Shown in pieces: positions 21,787-31,889 of a stretch of DNA of 64,000 nt. How positions within the stretch are numbered: the first letter of the stretch is position 1; each line of letters opens with the position of its first letter. This DNA is from Linnemannia schmuckeri. Its lineage: Eukaryota > Mortierellomycota > Mortierellomycetes > Mortierellales > Mortierellaceae. The notes beneath the pieces are model-generated. The model ran no database searches. It saw nothing but the letters and a program-made list of their open reading frames with translations, and was not told the DNA's origin. The stretch spans positions 744,001 to 808,000 of the forward strand of contig JANATG010000008.1 of NCBI GenBank assembly GCA_029449235.1. The letters are read 5' to 3'. A program made the position numbers and the translations under genes.

Positions 21787-23025
21787 TAGTATAAGTGACT
21801 TCTGTATGGATAACTTTGACGATATATCTTTTTTCAGATCCTAATCTTTATGTCTATTCGTTAATATTAGGTGAAAACATCCCCAGAGATGTTGAAAAGG
21901 AGGCTGCCGCGAAGATGACCATGGTGAAGACGAAGAAAGGATGGATGACCGGAGAGGCATTCATACTCTGGCTACAAGAGTTGGACAATGACCTTGACCA
22001 GCCCACCCTTCTTCTTCTGGATTCTGCAGGATCACACAATAATATCGATATGCGCGATCCTTATGGAGGAGTCCCTTGGAAGCACCTTCGCATCCAGCGA
22101 CTACCCAAAAACTCAACTTCGGTCACTCAGCCTCTCGACGCCGGTGTTATCAGTGCTTTCAAACGAGTGTTTCTGGAGATGCTTGGCTTTGAGACATATT
22201 ATGCTCGCAACTTCGACCAAACGGTAACTATCACCAATGGGCATGCTTGGTCACTGGTCCCGTATGCATGGGATCAGATGAAGCCTTCCACACTACGCGA
22301 CTGCTTCGCCAAAACCCCAATCCTTCCAACACAAATGCGCGATTATCTCCAACAACAATAACTAACAAAGGAATAACAACAGCAGCCAAAGCCTCGACAC
22401 ACTCAGCATGAAAAATACAAGGAACATGAAATGGCGTATTTTGAGCATATTATTGTCGAAATCAGGATGAAGAATGGGTTGAGTTTCAGAGTGGTAGAGA
22501 GAGGAGAGGAGCTGGCCAGGGGAGCGCTGCAACAAGTGGATGTGGGTGGAAAAGGGCAAGATACAGTGGAAGATGGTGATAGTCTTGGCGAGGCCTCAAG
22601 TCACGCAAGCTCACCCATTTCAGACACGGAAATCAACAACACCATTCGAACGCTGAAACGTTTGGTAGGCGACAGTAATGTTCTCACAACAGCTGGTTTT
22701 AGGCGAGTTCTACAGAGTACGGAACGTGGCTCAGAACGAATTCAGGAGTTCAGGAAGGCACTAAAACGTGTTGTGCGTGTCGGTATGGCCATTGAACCCA
22801 ACGAGTTGGATAGGGATGTCACCAATGGACATGAATAAACTATAGCTTTCTCACTTTTTTCTTGACATGTTGCAGAGGTTCGTGTCAGTCATCACGTGCA
22901 CCATGTATTCGTGGCTGTATTTTTGAGTTTTAGAGTAGTGCACTTAGGGAGGCAATTCAATCCAAAATGATTTTTTTTCCGGACAGTTTTGCTGGCCAAG
23001 TGTCCGTAAAAACCATTTTCGACTG
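21787..23025 (+). mobile_element. 3' half of a second pogo-like element, right arm copy
   Basis: Inverted duplicate of 18923-20161. The outer end at 23025 reads CCATTTTCGACTG followed by TA (23026-23027). Outside that TA the mirror symmetry continues for about 75 bp, so the duplication includes sequence beyond the element end. Confidence 0.8.
21869..22838 (+). pseudogene. Truncated pogo transposase, right arm (plus strand)
   Basis: Mirror copy of the left-arm pseudogene. It has an acceptor TTAATATTAG just before 21870, the second and third catalytic Asp, the same two TAA codons (22359-22361 and a few codons later), and the same 135-codon tail frame (22431-22838). The shared stop codons show that the decay happened before the duplication or was copied by conversion afterwards. 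Confidence 0.8.
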
Positions 23026-23119
23026 TACTATATGTTGACTTGTGTCTTTATTACACTTTACAAGCTCTTATCTTAGCTCTTTATATGCACATATCACGAG
23101 CCCCGATCGTCAACGACCC

Positions 23120-23971
23120 CTAAAAGTGGGGGATATGGATATTAACAAGCCATAGTCGAAGGAGAAATGACAATAAAAAGAATAGCGGATGTAAAAACGT
23201 TGGTGTATGTTGTGTAAGTTCGCTAGGAATGGCGTGGACTATTGGTAATGGTTAGGCTACCATGTCTATGGAGGTTGTTTTTGATGTGCTTCTCGCCCAG
23301 TCCTTTGCTTCCCATCTCTCTCCCTTTAAACGGTCTCCTATGTTTTCGTATGCTCTTCTTCTCTACCCTTGAATCCCCCTTGCCATTTTTTTTTGCCGAC
23401 TTTCGTTGCTCTTGATCCATCCCTTATTTTTCTTTTGCTTCCTCATTTCTCTCCCCTTTCGCCTTTCTTTAGTTCATCCCTTGAACATCCTTTATTCTTT
23501 TAACATGCAATCCCTTTTTTCGACCCCGTAATTTCGACCATCTGAGGCCAGTGTGGTTACTAGTGAATGTGCTGCCTCTAGGGCCGATGGGGTTCTGCAT
23601 TGCACATGATTCAGTGTTGAAAGGAATGCCTTCTCTAAGAACTTTTTTCTTGGACGAAGCATTCGCCTCATGTATATAAAGAAGTCTTACCTTGAGATAA
23701 CTGCTATCAGAAAAATTCAATCGAACCAACCTCAGCACTTAACCGACCTTTTCCCAAGAAGACTGATCCTGCACTCTCGAACGAATCCCCCTCACACAAG
23801 CCTTTTTCGCACTTCAAAGGCGTATCTAACACACCTCAGCAAAAACAAAGGTAAGGCAATGTAACTGAGTCTTCCCACAACTGCCACTGTCAAGAAAAAA
23901 AGTAAGGATTCACATGCTCATATACAGACACCTCATTTCTTTTTATTGCAGTCGAACCTTGAATATCGAAT
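23120..23971. other. Promoter and 5' leader of the secreted protein gene
   Basis: No coding gene seen. It contains a good TATA box at 23673-23680 and an apparent intron in the 5' leader at 23851-23951 (GTAAGG to TTGCAG), ending 20 bp before the start codon. Confidence 0.6.
23673..23680 (+). promoter_or_regulatory. TATA box of secreted Cys-rich protein gene
   Basis: TATATAAA about 300 bp before the ATG in genomic distance; about 200 bp after the proposed leader intron is removed. Strong TATA boxes often mark highly or conditionally expressed small secreted proteins. Confidence 0.55.
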
Positions 23972-24274
23972 ATGCGATTCCTGTCATCTGGCGTCTTTGT
24001 AGTGGTCTTGACATGGTTGAGCATGGTCAAAGCGCAGGACTTGAACTGTGCGGCTGATTATATTGTCACTCGATGCCTTACTACCGAAACGCCAAAGATC
24101 AACAGCGTCTGTACTAAACCCACTGATTACGCCTGTCTCTGCACGGCGTATAATGCTGTAGCAACATGCTATAATAATTGCCCCAACGACCCAAGGGCAT
24201 CAGGCGCCCAGGCCGAAGCCGCTCTCTACTGCCAATACGCAGCCCAATTCGCTTCGGCCGCGACCACGCCTTAG
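23972..24274 (+). CDS. Small secreted cysteine-rich protein (CFEM-like eight-Cys pattern)
   Basis: 100 aa, single coding exon. Residues 1-21 are a clear signal peptide (hydrophobic core FVVVLTWLSMV, cleavage expected after VKA). The mature part has eight Cys, including the adjacent pattern ACLC near the middle, then CYNNC and a last YC. This resembles the eight-Cys CFEM and related surface or secreted fungal proteins. There is no C-terminal hydrophobic tail, so no GPI anchor is expected. Haem/iron binding (CFEM) or a small effector role are possible, but the Cys spacing was not checked against a profile. An AATAAA about 25 bp after the stop fits a poly(A) signal. It lies just outside the palindrome. 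Confidence 0.82.
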   Translation: MRFLSSGVFVVVLTWLSMVKAQDLNCAADYIVTRCLTTETPKINSVCTKPTDYACLCTAYNAVATCYNNCPNDPRASGAQAEAALYCQYAAQFASAATTP

Positions 24275-25026
24275 TTGTGCCCTTTTCTCTGACTTTGAAT
24301 AAATTGTATAGCTACAAAGTAAAAAAAAAAAAAATGTCGTGGTCATTTAGGTTAGGGAAAAAAATAGAGATTTATGGTATGGGAGCTAAAGAGGGACAAA
24401 AGGGTCAAGGGAAATCTCATCTTATTGTCGGTTCCTGCACCTCTGCGTGCCCTCAATCCCTCTACCCACAGATTCTTAATTCCTTCTTGCTCGTGTATGT
24501 AGTCAAGAAGGGATGACAATGTAAGTCATAACCTAACGGTTGCTATTGTCTCTTACCTAAATCTTGGTCTTTCAATAGAGAAAACTGTATCAACGTCAGT
24601 AGTAACAAGCAATGTCTTGTTGCCGAACCGATCAACTACCGCCTATATACAGGAACTGCACCAGCTGAGCTGTTATTGTCCGCACGAACGAAAAATGCAT
24701 GCATGCACACTTGCTTTAAGTGGAGAAAAAGCGTTTCATTGCACGACATTTCTGTTATTTCATATGTTTCAAGGCAAAATGTTGGTGGCGAAACTTCACC
24801 AAAGCTAAGCATCAAATTCATCCGCATGTGCCTCATGTCCTACATGTTTAGGGTTCAAAACGAAATGATGTGACTATATTCGTGCTCTGGACAACTTCTT
24901 CTTTCCTCTTTTTTTTCGTCACGCATTCGCTAAACTTCTTTCCGCACACACACTCTCTCTCTTTCTCTCTCTCTCTCACACACAGTCTCTGGTCCTCTCA
25001 CTCTCCCTTTCATTGACTTTATGGAC
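24275..25026. other. Intergenic, no gene seen
   Basis: An A run follows the poly(A) signal at about 24320. From about 24900 to 25010 lies a CT/CACAC-rich leader like those before the other small proline-rich gene copies. Confidence 0.5.
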
Positions 25027-25268
25027 ATGGTTCAAAGCATCTTCACCGCTTTCTCTTTCTCGAAGGTAACAACTTCGACGACGAAAGCTTCGGCCTGACC
25101 ATGCCAGACATTGTAGTGGACTATACAGATACCATATTCATGTACCCGTTGTCCAGCTTTATACTTCATTACACTCAACTCTACCACCGCCTCCTCACCA
25201 TCGTCAGTCTTTCTTCTATCTCTTTTCCTTCGCATTCACTATCGTCGTTCTTCTCACACCGTCACTGA
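25027..25268 (+). pseudogene. Small proline-rich protein family, copy 3, frameshifted
   Basis: Nucleotide alignment by eye with copy 2 (17867) shows the same start (ATGGT), then TTC GAC GAC at the same distance but one base short (47 instead of 48 nt). This shifts the frame. In the shifted frame the conserved stretch NNFDDESFGLTMPDIVVDYTDT is readable, which parallels FDDSDIDLKMLDIVVDYTKT of copy 2. The downstream part is degenerate but still recognisable (CCGCCTCC-rich, then RHH/RIHY with SSHTVT). It is probably a dead copy unless a small intron removes the shift. Confidence 0.55.
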
Positions 25269-26085
25269 GACTCTCCATTCACTGCCTAAGAGTAACCATA
25301 GATTTTGTTACGCTGGAAGATGCAGCCCTTCCTCTGGCTGCCGCTGTTGTTATTACCACTGGTACTGATTCTCCTCCTCCTTCTCCTCCTCCTCAAGTCC
25401 TCGTTGTCCTAAAACTGACCCGAGAACACTCCATTCCTAGACCTTACATCCTCCTTTTGACTTCAAAAAAAAAGATTAATAATAGTAACACTCGATGCCG
25501 CCATGCGACATTTAGCAGGAAAAACCTTCCACGCATATAAATTATAATCATTCTTTGCTTTTGAATTATAGAGCCTCTTTTTTCGCCTCCGAATCAGCCA
25601 TAGCTTCTTTTCGTTTGCTCTGCTCAAAAACGATGCTGTGCGCGTCTGATTGGCCAATTGTACATACAGTGCGGTGCTCGAGCCCTCTCCAGCGACGATG
25701 ATTGGTATTTTTTTCAGTCGCTAGATAATTGGCAGAGGGGTCATCAGGCACATACAAAAACGTGGTCAGCATGCATGTTGTGCAAAAAAGACGGGTTCAT
25801 TTGTTGGGCCCACATTCATTTTTTCTTAAAAAAACAAACAAACACTCGCTACTAAACACAACAACATTATTGTCGACAATGGTAATGATCCCTTCTACTC
25901 CTCTCCATGTTTGTGTGATACGAAAGAATGTTTGTGTTTTTGTCGACTGTTTATTTTGATGTAACCACTATTAGTATTAAGATTATAAATAAGGATTTAA
26001 GTAAGAAAGAATAGTAAAACAGGGGAGAGCAGGTGGAGAAGGAGAGAGGGAGCTGACGTGGCGGGGCCAATTAAGAGGGAAGGTA
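25269..26085. other. Intergenic, no gene seen
   Basis: Only short frames of mixed composition. A CTCCTCCTTCTC run lies near 25373-25393. No repeats or RNA genes recognised. Confidence 0.45.
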
Positions 26086-26580
26086 TTAGACGGATGACAT
26101 AGGACCGACAAGCATCAGGATGACAAGGACAAGGACGGCGAAGGCGAAAATAAGGTGAAGGATAATGGGCACCGTCATGCGGAAACGGAGGGGTGTCATT
26201 GGCTTGACAATGAATGTTGGGCAGAGGTACATCGCAATTAAGAGGACGAGTCTCGAAAAGAAGAATTCTCGACGACGAGGATGGTGGTTTGCGGTGAGGG
26301 ATGTGCTGACGGCGACAGACAGTTGGACTTGGAGAGCTTGCAGAGCGTTGGTGGTTGCTTGGTAGGGAACAATGGTGGCGTTGGCATCTGCAGCAGCAAT
26401 GGTATGGATGTCGATGGGTTGATTGTTGTTTTCGCCGAGATCGAGTGGATAGAGGTCGTTGACAAAGTTGGTTTGATAGGTACGTAAAGAGGGGGAAAGG
26501 GAGGAGGGAGAAGGGTTTATAGGAGGTAGTTGAACGTGAGCGTGGTGGTTCCTGGACGATTGCTTATGGTAAGGAGGCAT
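26086..26580 (-). CDS. Hypothetical protein with C-terminal transmembrane segments
   Basis: 164 aa, single exon, start ATG at 26580. The N-terminal half is hydrophilic and Pro/His/Ser/Asn-rich, followed by an Ala/Gln-rich stretch (ATTNALQALQVQLSVAVSTS). Two hydrophobic segments follow, about residues 108-124 (SRLVLLIAMYLCPTFIV) and 135-160 (PIILHLIFAFAVLVLVILML), split by a short basic loop. It could be a small tail-anchored or two-pass membrane protein. No family is recognised. The purine-rich upstream sequence on the plus strand corresponds to a pyrimidine-rich leader on the minus strand, which supports it. Confidence 0.5.
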   Translation of the reverse strand: MPPYHKQSSRNHHAHVQLPPINPSPSSLSPSLRTYQTNFVNDLYPLDLGENNNQPIDIHTIAAADANATIVPYQATTNALQALQVQLSVAVSTSLTANHHPRRREFFFSRLVLLIAMYLCPTFIVKPMTPLRFRMTVPIILHLIFAFAVLVLVILMLVGPMSSV

Positions 26581-28399
26581 TTTGATGGTGATGAGCGAGG
26601 TATTCTAGTATTAGTTGTGTTGAGTGGTTGGATGGTTGGGTGGTTGTAGAAGTCAGTGTCTATTAGTGGTGGTATAGGAAGTTGAGGATGACTGAAGTCA
26701 GAAGAGAAAAGAAAGAGACAAAAAAAAGAGAAAGCGTAAAAGAGAGAGAGAGAGGGTGAAATAGTATTTTGATCACTCGCTTCGCCCAAAAGGGTATGCG
26801 GTAAAAAGGTCATCCCCTGAAGAGCCAATTGCCCTAAAATTTCCTCTACTCGCCATCACCCCTCATTGCACCCATGGGTCATGATATCTCTGTGCTCAGG
26901 CAACCCAATTGGTCCTTGCCACAGCACCTCTCTTTACAGCTGCTATTGTTGCCTTCCCTTTTCTATCTTCCCTATGTTCTCCTAGAGCCCCCTGTTCCTC
27001 TCTTTATCCTCCATCTACATTAAGCAATCCGATGTTCATGCATTTATCGCCGCGGAGGAACGACGGAGGAAGACAGAGAGTGACTGATTATTTTTCACCT
27101 TGTTCTTTGCCATCTCGCCTCTTCTCGCGCACTCATCACCCCCTTCCTTCTTTCCCTCTAGCTCCCTTTTTTGATGATTTGTAAAAAGAAAACAGAGGGC
27201 TTCCGCTTTAATTTGTTTTCCTTTTCTCTCGCTCTCTCTCGCCCTCTTCTACTCCCTCCCTCCCTCCCTCTCTCCTTGCCATCTCTCTCTGCCCCCTTCG
27301 CATTTGTAGGGCGCATGTGCACGGCACTGATTTTGCATTAGTGTTTTACAACAAAGAGGAATGACAAAGCCACCAACGTGACAGCCTCACTCTCCCCACC
27401 CTTCCCTCCTTCCCGCCTTCCCGCCTTCCGTTGTCTTTGAACGGTCCGTGTGCATTTTTTTTGTTTTGTTTTGTCTGTTTGTGATATTTGCAATGGCTCG
27501 GAATGTAAAAGGATGAGTGTATGGACAAGAGCAAAAGAGAGAGAGATAGAGAGAGAACTAGATATGAGAAGAGCGAGAGATGACGTTTATAAGAAGGATT
27601 GATTCCGCCTGGACTAAATATGGCAAAAAAAGAAGAGCTGTGCCATGAGCACATTAAATAATAACATAGTATGAATATGTAGACGAAGAAAAAATGGATA
27701 AGCAAATAGTGAACATTAATGCTAATGCTAATGCTATGTATGAATTGTAAAATAAAAAATGGCGGGGAACTGTATGTATTGTGTTTGGGGGAATGAGTCC
27801 GAGCCAAAGTGAAAGAAGAGTACAAGGAGTGGAGAAATAAAAAAAAAAAACAAGAGTGGCCTATTTACTGATAAAGATATATAGGGGAAAGAGCGTTGTA
27901 CAAGAGAAAGACAAACAAAAGATATGTGCGCATTGGCAGCGAATTATGAAAAAAAGGATGGACAAAACAGATCAAAGAAAAGAAAACAAAAAAGGGATAG
28001 AAAACATCCTGTGCATCATGATGGAGAAGAAAAAAAAGTACAGATGTGAGAGAGTGGAGGATGGGGAAGAGGGAAGAGGGGTGATCGAGTTCCAGCTCGA
28101 GAATAATGAAAAGCGCCTGCGCCAATCAAAATTTCGTCACCCTTTACTTTCCCCTCTTGCGTCTTGCCGACCTGGGGCATCGGGCGAGCCTTGCCTGGAT
28201 CGTAGACCTTGGAGAACGGAGTCCTTCTTGGCCTTGGCGAGGAGGTGAGGTGGATGAGGGGGCGGGGATCGTCACTACTGGCATTGACCTTGTTCTTGGT
28301 TTACTGGCGCAGCTCCGTTGCCATTGGGTTGAGCAGCGTTGTTTTAAGGAGACCTCCACCTTACTGCAGCTGTTGCTACTGCTGCCGCTGCAGCCGTTG
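26581..28399. other. Intergenic, no convincing gene
   Basis: The many short frames are not coding-like. Simple repeats include GAGA near 26742-26756, CCCT near 27252-27270, and GCTAAT near 27717-27733. Confidence 0.45.
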
Positions 28400-28687
28400 T
28401 TATTGCTGTCGCTGTTGCTGTTGCTGTTGTTGCTGTTGTGCCGCCAATGCCGCCGCTATTGTCTCTTGAGTTTCATGTTCGTTAGCCGCCAATGCCACTG
28501 CCGCAATCCTATCCTGATTTTCTTGTTCGATAACTGCCCCTTCTTGTTGTATGACGGTGTTATTGGGAACTTGTCGCTCTGTGTAGCTCGTTACAGTTAA
28601 ATTCGACATGGAGGAGGCAGGTGAGGTCGTTCGGTCGGCGGGTTGGTTGTGGAGACGATTGTAAGATGTGTTAAAGCCAGGAGCCAT
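28400..28687 (-). CDS. Possible small Gln-rich protein, 3' structure unclear
   Basis: A 95-aa frame from ATG at 28687 (MAPGFNTSYNRLHNQP) ends in an Ala/Gln-rich tail (AAALAAQQQQ...). Upstream on the minus strand is a pyrimidine-rich leader and an ATAAATA at about 28915-28921. After the CAG/CAA run another frame stays open with Asn/Gly/Ser/Cys and then basic residues, down to about 28144. The true 3' end may therefore be spliced, or shifted by a change in the CAG repeat. Unrecognised family. Confidence 0.35.
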   Translation of the reverse strand: MAPGFNTSYNRLHNQPADRTTSPASSMSNLTVTSYTERQVPNNTVIQQEGAVIEQENQDRIAAVALAANEHETQETIAAALAAQQQQQQQQQRQQ

Positions 28688-30123
28688 CTTTGTTGGGTTG
28701 TGCTTTTGTGTAAAAGAGTCAAGTTGGGATGGATTGTGTTTGGGTATGTCAGGGCAGAAAAGGTACGAGCGCTGAGGTAGCGGTGTGGGTGTATTAATGG
28801 GTTTTGTGGTGGCGAGGAAGTTGATTTGTGCTACGAATGGTTGTGAAAAGTAGGAAGGAGGAAGAAAAAAGAGGAAATGGAAATGAAAATGAAAGTACGT
28901 AAAGTCAGCGACGGTATTTATGGCAAGTGGATGGACAGTGAGGGCGGTAGCGAATAGCAAGTCTTTCTACCATAGTCCTGGCGAAGAAGAGTCTCTTTCT
29001 TCTTCTTCTCCAGGTCATATATCTTCATCCACACCTGCTCTGATTGGGCAGCTTTGAATGCTATTGTTTCGATTCTAAGAAAGAATCCAAAAAACAATTT
29101 CCAATGACGACAGAAGCACCGCCCCCTTTCTCATGCAATACCCCAAAGCACCAATAGCGCACTTTTTTTTTGTGGATTCTTCGCCATTTTGTTATGTCCA
29201 CACTGATGTTGTAACAACTCGGCCGGTGCGCTCGCGTTATTGACACACAAACACACACATACAAGAATGTCCTCGCTTCATCTTCACTGTACTAGATGAG
29301 CAAATGATTTCTGGGAAGAAAATCGTTGACAAAAAAAAAAATAGAACAGAAAATAGTGCAAGAACTCTCTCCTCCCTCCTACAAGTCATTAGAGGGCCTG
29401 GCGAAGACCTTATTTTTCTCAACCGCGCCTCTGCCTCCTACTCCCATTTACCTTTTTGATACCTTTCCATTGTCTGCGCTGGTTCGTCCCTCCTCACAGC
29501 TGCAAGGACGAAGCGACAAACCCCCTGGAGCATACTTCCCTAAAGAACCAATTGAACTTTCGAAACAAAAAGAGGGGGAGAGGGGAGATCCTTTAGGAGG
29601 TGGGACACTTTTTACTTATAATGAGGCACTGTTTTCTGTCTTATTCCTATGTGGAATTTGTAATATGAATTCTCACAGCGGATGTTTATTTTTTTCTTTT
29701 TGTGAAAGAAGATTTCTAATCGGTTTTACGGCAGGAACCTCCATTCCCACAGCAAGTCACTATCAAGAAGAAGCGCCACATAGATAGCTCTTTATCCTAG
29801 GAGCTGTTACTTGTGTCTTCGCCTTCCTCGCCGCCTTAATCATAATAGTAATGAACTGGGTGACCCAACCTCTGTGCCAACACTTTTGTCTAAGCACCTG
29901 CTATCTATGTAGAAACCATGCCTATTTTCATTTTTTGCACACTATGGAAATACATATTTATTCTTGTCACTGGCGAAGTGGTCGGTGGGTGTTGTCACAA
30001 CGATGACATAAACAGTCACTGGAACCAAAATGTTCAAAATACGCTTTTTACTGTCAAGATTCATGAGTTGACCCATTCACCCTTCTTTGTTTTCATTCAA
30101 CCCTCAACAACACCAAAGCAGCA
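28688..30123. other. Intergenic, no convincing gene
   Basis: A 153-codon plus-strand frame near 29326-29787 lacks domain or composition support. The last about 60 bp before 30124 look like a fungal leader (CCCTCAACAACACC). Confidence 0.45.
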
Positions 30124-31692
30124 ATGGCCATCATCGAAGAAGTCCCCGAGTCCCCCATCGTCGTCGACAGCAACGAGGCTCCCGTCGAGACCTTCCTGGG
30201 TCTCTCTCGCGAGCAGTGCCATATCCTCTTGGCCCTCTACCACGTCGTCGACCCTTCCTTGGAACCTGCTGTCCCCACCCTCTTCCCAGAAATGGCTCGC
30301 AAGTTCGGCGAGGACCGCAAGGAGCGCAACTCTGTCATCAAGAAGCTCGAGCGCGCCCCCGAGGTCTATTCCCAAGAGGTCCTTAACCTGCAGGAGATCC
30401 AAAAGGCTGTCTTTGTGGCGTTGATGGAATCGGACATGGATTTGGACAAGGCGCGCGAGTTTTTGAAATTGGATGGAAGCAAGAAGATGGAGGATATGAC
30501 TATCCAGGAGGTGCTGTCAAATGGGTTCTTGCTGGGTGGTATGCGTGATGACTCGAATGCTCCCGAGGGCAAAAAGTCTTCCCCCCTGTCGTCACCCAAC
30601 TTCCGTGAAGCCAAGAAGTTTTATGACTATGCGTTCGACAAGTTCAAGTTCACTATGGCGGCCGTTCAGTTGGGATCTTTTTACTTGCACGAATTCAAGG
30701 AGTGCCAGGGAGAGAACTGTCAAGAGGGCGAGGACCCTGAGCAGATCTCGTTGGAGTACTACCTCAAAGCTGCTGAGGAGGGTAACCCCATGGCGATGCA
30801 CAAGGCTGCTTGGCACTTTGACCAGAAGGGCGACTGGCACAAAGCCATCGAGTGGTATGTCAAGGCCGCTGACAACGGTAAGTTTACACTTTTTCGGTCA
30901 AATGCGGGCAATACCACGAGGTTTTTTCTTCATCGAGTGAAAAAATTCGCGACTCGTCTTTCTTTGTTGACTGAGATTCTCAATCACCCTAACACAACAA
31001 TGGAACAATTAGGTTATCCGGATTCGGCTCACAACCTCGGCATGATCTACCAAGAGGGCAGCCCCAAGGCAGTCCCCAAGATCGAGGTCGACCTGCCTCT
31101 GGCAATCGAATACTACACCCGCGGCCTCCACTACGAATACGCCGCCTCAGGCACCCAACTCGGAAAGCTCTTCTTCACCATGGCAACTGACAAGAGCTTG
31201 CGTGACCAGCTCCCCGAATCCGACCGCTCATACTCGTCCGACCCCAAGGAGTACCTCCACACCGCCATGTCCTACTTCAACAAGGCTGCTGCTTTCGCCG
31301 AGTGGGAGTCGATCCAATTGTTGGGCATGATTTACGGATCCAAGGAGTTTGGCCTCTATGACATTGACCGTGCCCAGAACCTTTTCGAGTTAGCGTTGAT
31401 TACTTCTAACGGTGGTGCCCAGTCGTTTGAGTTCTTGGCTCGTACTTTGAGCGCTAAGAGGACTATCATTGCGGAGCAGCTTGCTGCACAGGAGGCTGCT
31501 GGTGGTTCTTCAGCCAAGCAGGATGTGGATGCCTCGGGGTTGAAGACCTGTGCTGCCAAGGAGTGCGAGAACAAGGAGACCAAGAAGGATGAGTTCCAGA
31601 GATGCGCTGGTTGCAAAAAGAGATTCTACTGCTCACGCTTGTGCCAGGTCAATGACTGGAAGAAGGGACACAAGGCTAATTGCAAAAAGTAA
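30124..31692 (+). CDS. MYND zinc finger protein with Sel1/TPR-like repeats
   Basis: Exons 30124-30877 and 31013-31692; the 135-nt intron (GTAAGT to TTAG) is a multiple of three and has no stop. The spliced product is 477 aa and an unspliced one would be 522 aa. Splicing joins KAADNG to YPDSAHNLGMIYQEG, restoring a Sel1-like helix pair. The middle has several Sel1-type units (AEEGNPMAMHKAAWHF; WHKAIEWYVKAAD; LAIEYYTRGLHYEYAASGTQLGKLFF). The last 45 residues are a MYND finger: CAAKEC, CAGC, FYCSRLCQ and HKANC. Sel1 repeats and MYND fingers both bind other proteins, so a scaffold or adaptor role is likely. An AATAAA at 31774-31779 follows the stop. The gene converges on the PPR gene. Confidence 0.9.
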   Translation: MAIIEEVPESPIVVDSNEAPVETFLGLSREQCHILLALYHVVDPSLEPAVPTLFPEMARKFGEDRKERNSVIKKLERAPEVYSQEVLNLQEIQKAVFVALMESDMDLDKAREFLKLDGSKKMEDMTIQEVLSNGFLLGGMRDDSNAPEGKKSSPLSSPNFREAKKFYDYAFDKFKFTMAAVQLGSFYLHEFKECQGENCQEGEDPEQISLEYYLKAAEEGNPMAMHKAAWHFDQKGDWHKAIEWYVKAADNGKFTLFRSNAGNTTRFFLHRVKKFATRLSLLTEILNHPNTTMEQLGYPDSAHNLGMIYQEGSPKAVPKIEVDLPLAIEYYTRGLHYEYAASGTQLGKLFFTMATDKSLRDQLPESDRSYSSDPKEYLHTAMSYFNKAAAFAEWESIQLLGMIYGSKEFGLYDIDRAQNLFELALITSNGGAQSFEFLARTLSAKRTIIAEQLAAQEAAGGSSAKQDVDASGLKTCAAKECENKETKKDEFQRCAGCKKRFYCSRLCQVNDWKKGHKANCKK

Positions 31693-31889
31693 AAAAACCT
31701 TCCTCTCTCCTTTTCTCTCTTCTCACACCCCCTTTTTTTTCTTCCCCACATTTTCTCCTTTGCAGCATATCATAATAAAAACGAAAAGTGTTTTCAAAAC
31801 AAACGGGAAAAATACAAATGCATAGCGGACGAAATTATAACTGGTGTGGCGGTGGTCTAAAGGACTTTTGTTTATGTTGTGTAGGTTGT

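Larger units (their letters stand above)
18829..23119. repeat. 4.3-kb palindrome (inverted duplication) with a 1.2-kb unique centre
   Basis: Arms 18847-20383 and 21565-23101 are mirror copies: position p pairs with 41948 minus p over the whole length. Reading frames of 135, 188, 65, 79, 61 and 69 codons occur with identical translations at the paired coordinates, so there are no indels and, in those parts, no amino-acid changes. The outermost about 18 bp (18829-18846 and 23102-23119) still pair but with mismatches, and beyond that similarity ends. The arms contain about 75 bp of outside sequence, the 3' half of a pogo-like element, and the terminal repeat of a Tc1-like element. The centre (20384-21564) is the Tc1 transposase region. 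Confidence 0.93.

Noticed and set aside
29326..29787. 153-codon plus-strand frame before the MYND gene
   Set aside because: Starts in an A run, has no family features, and crosses an A/T-rich stretch; likely chance.
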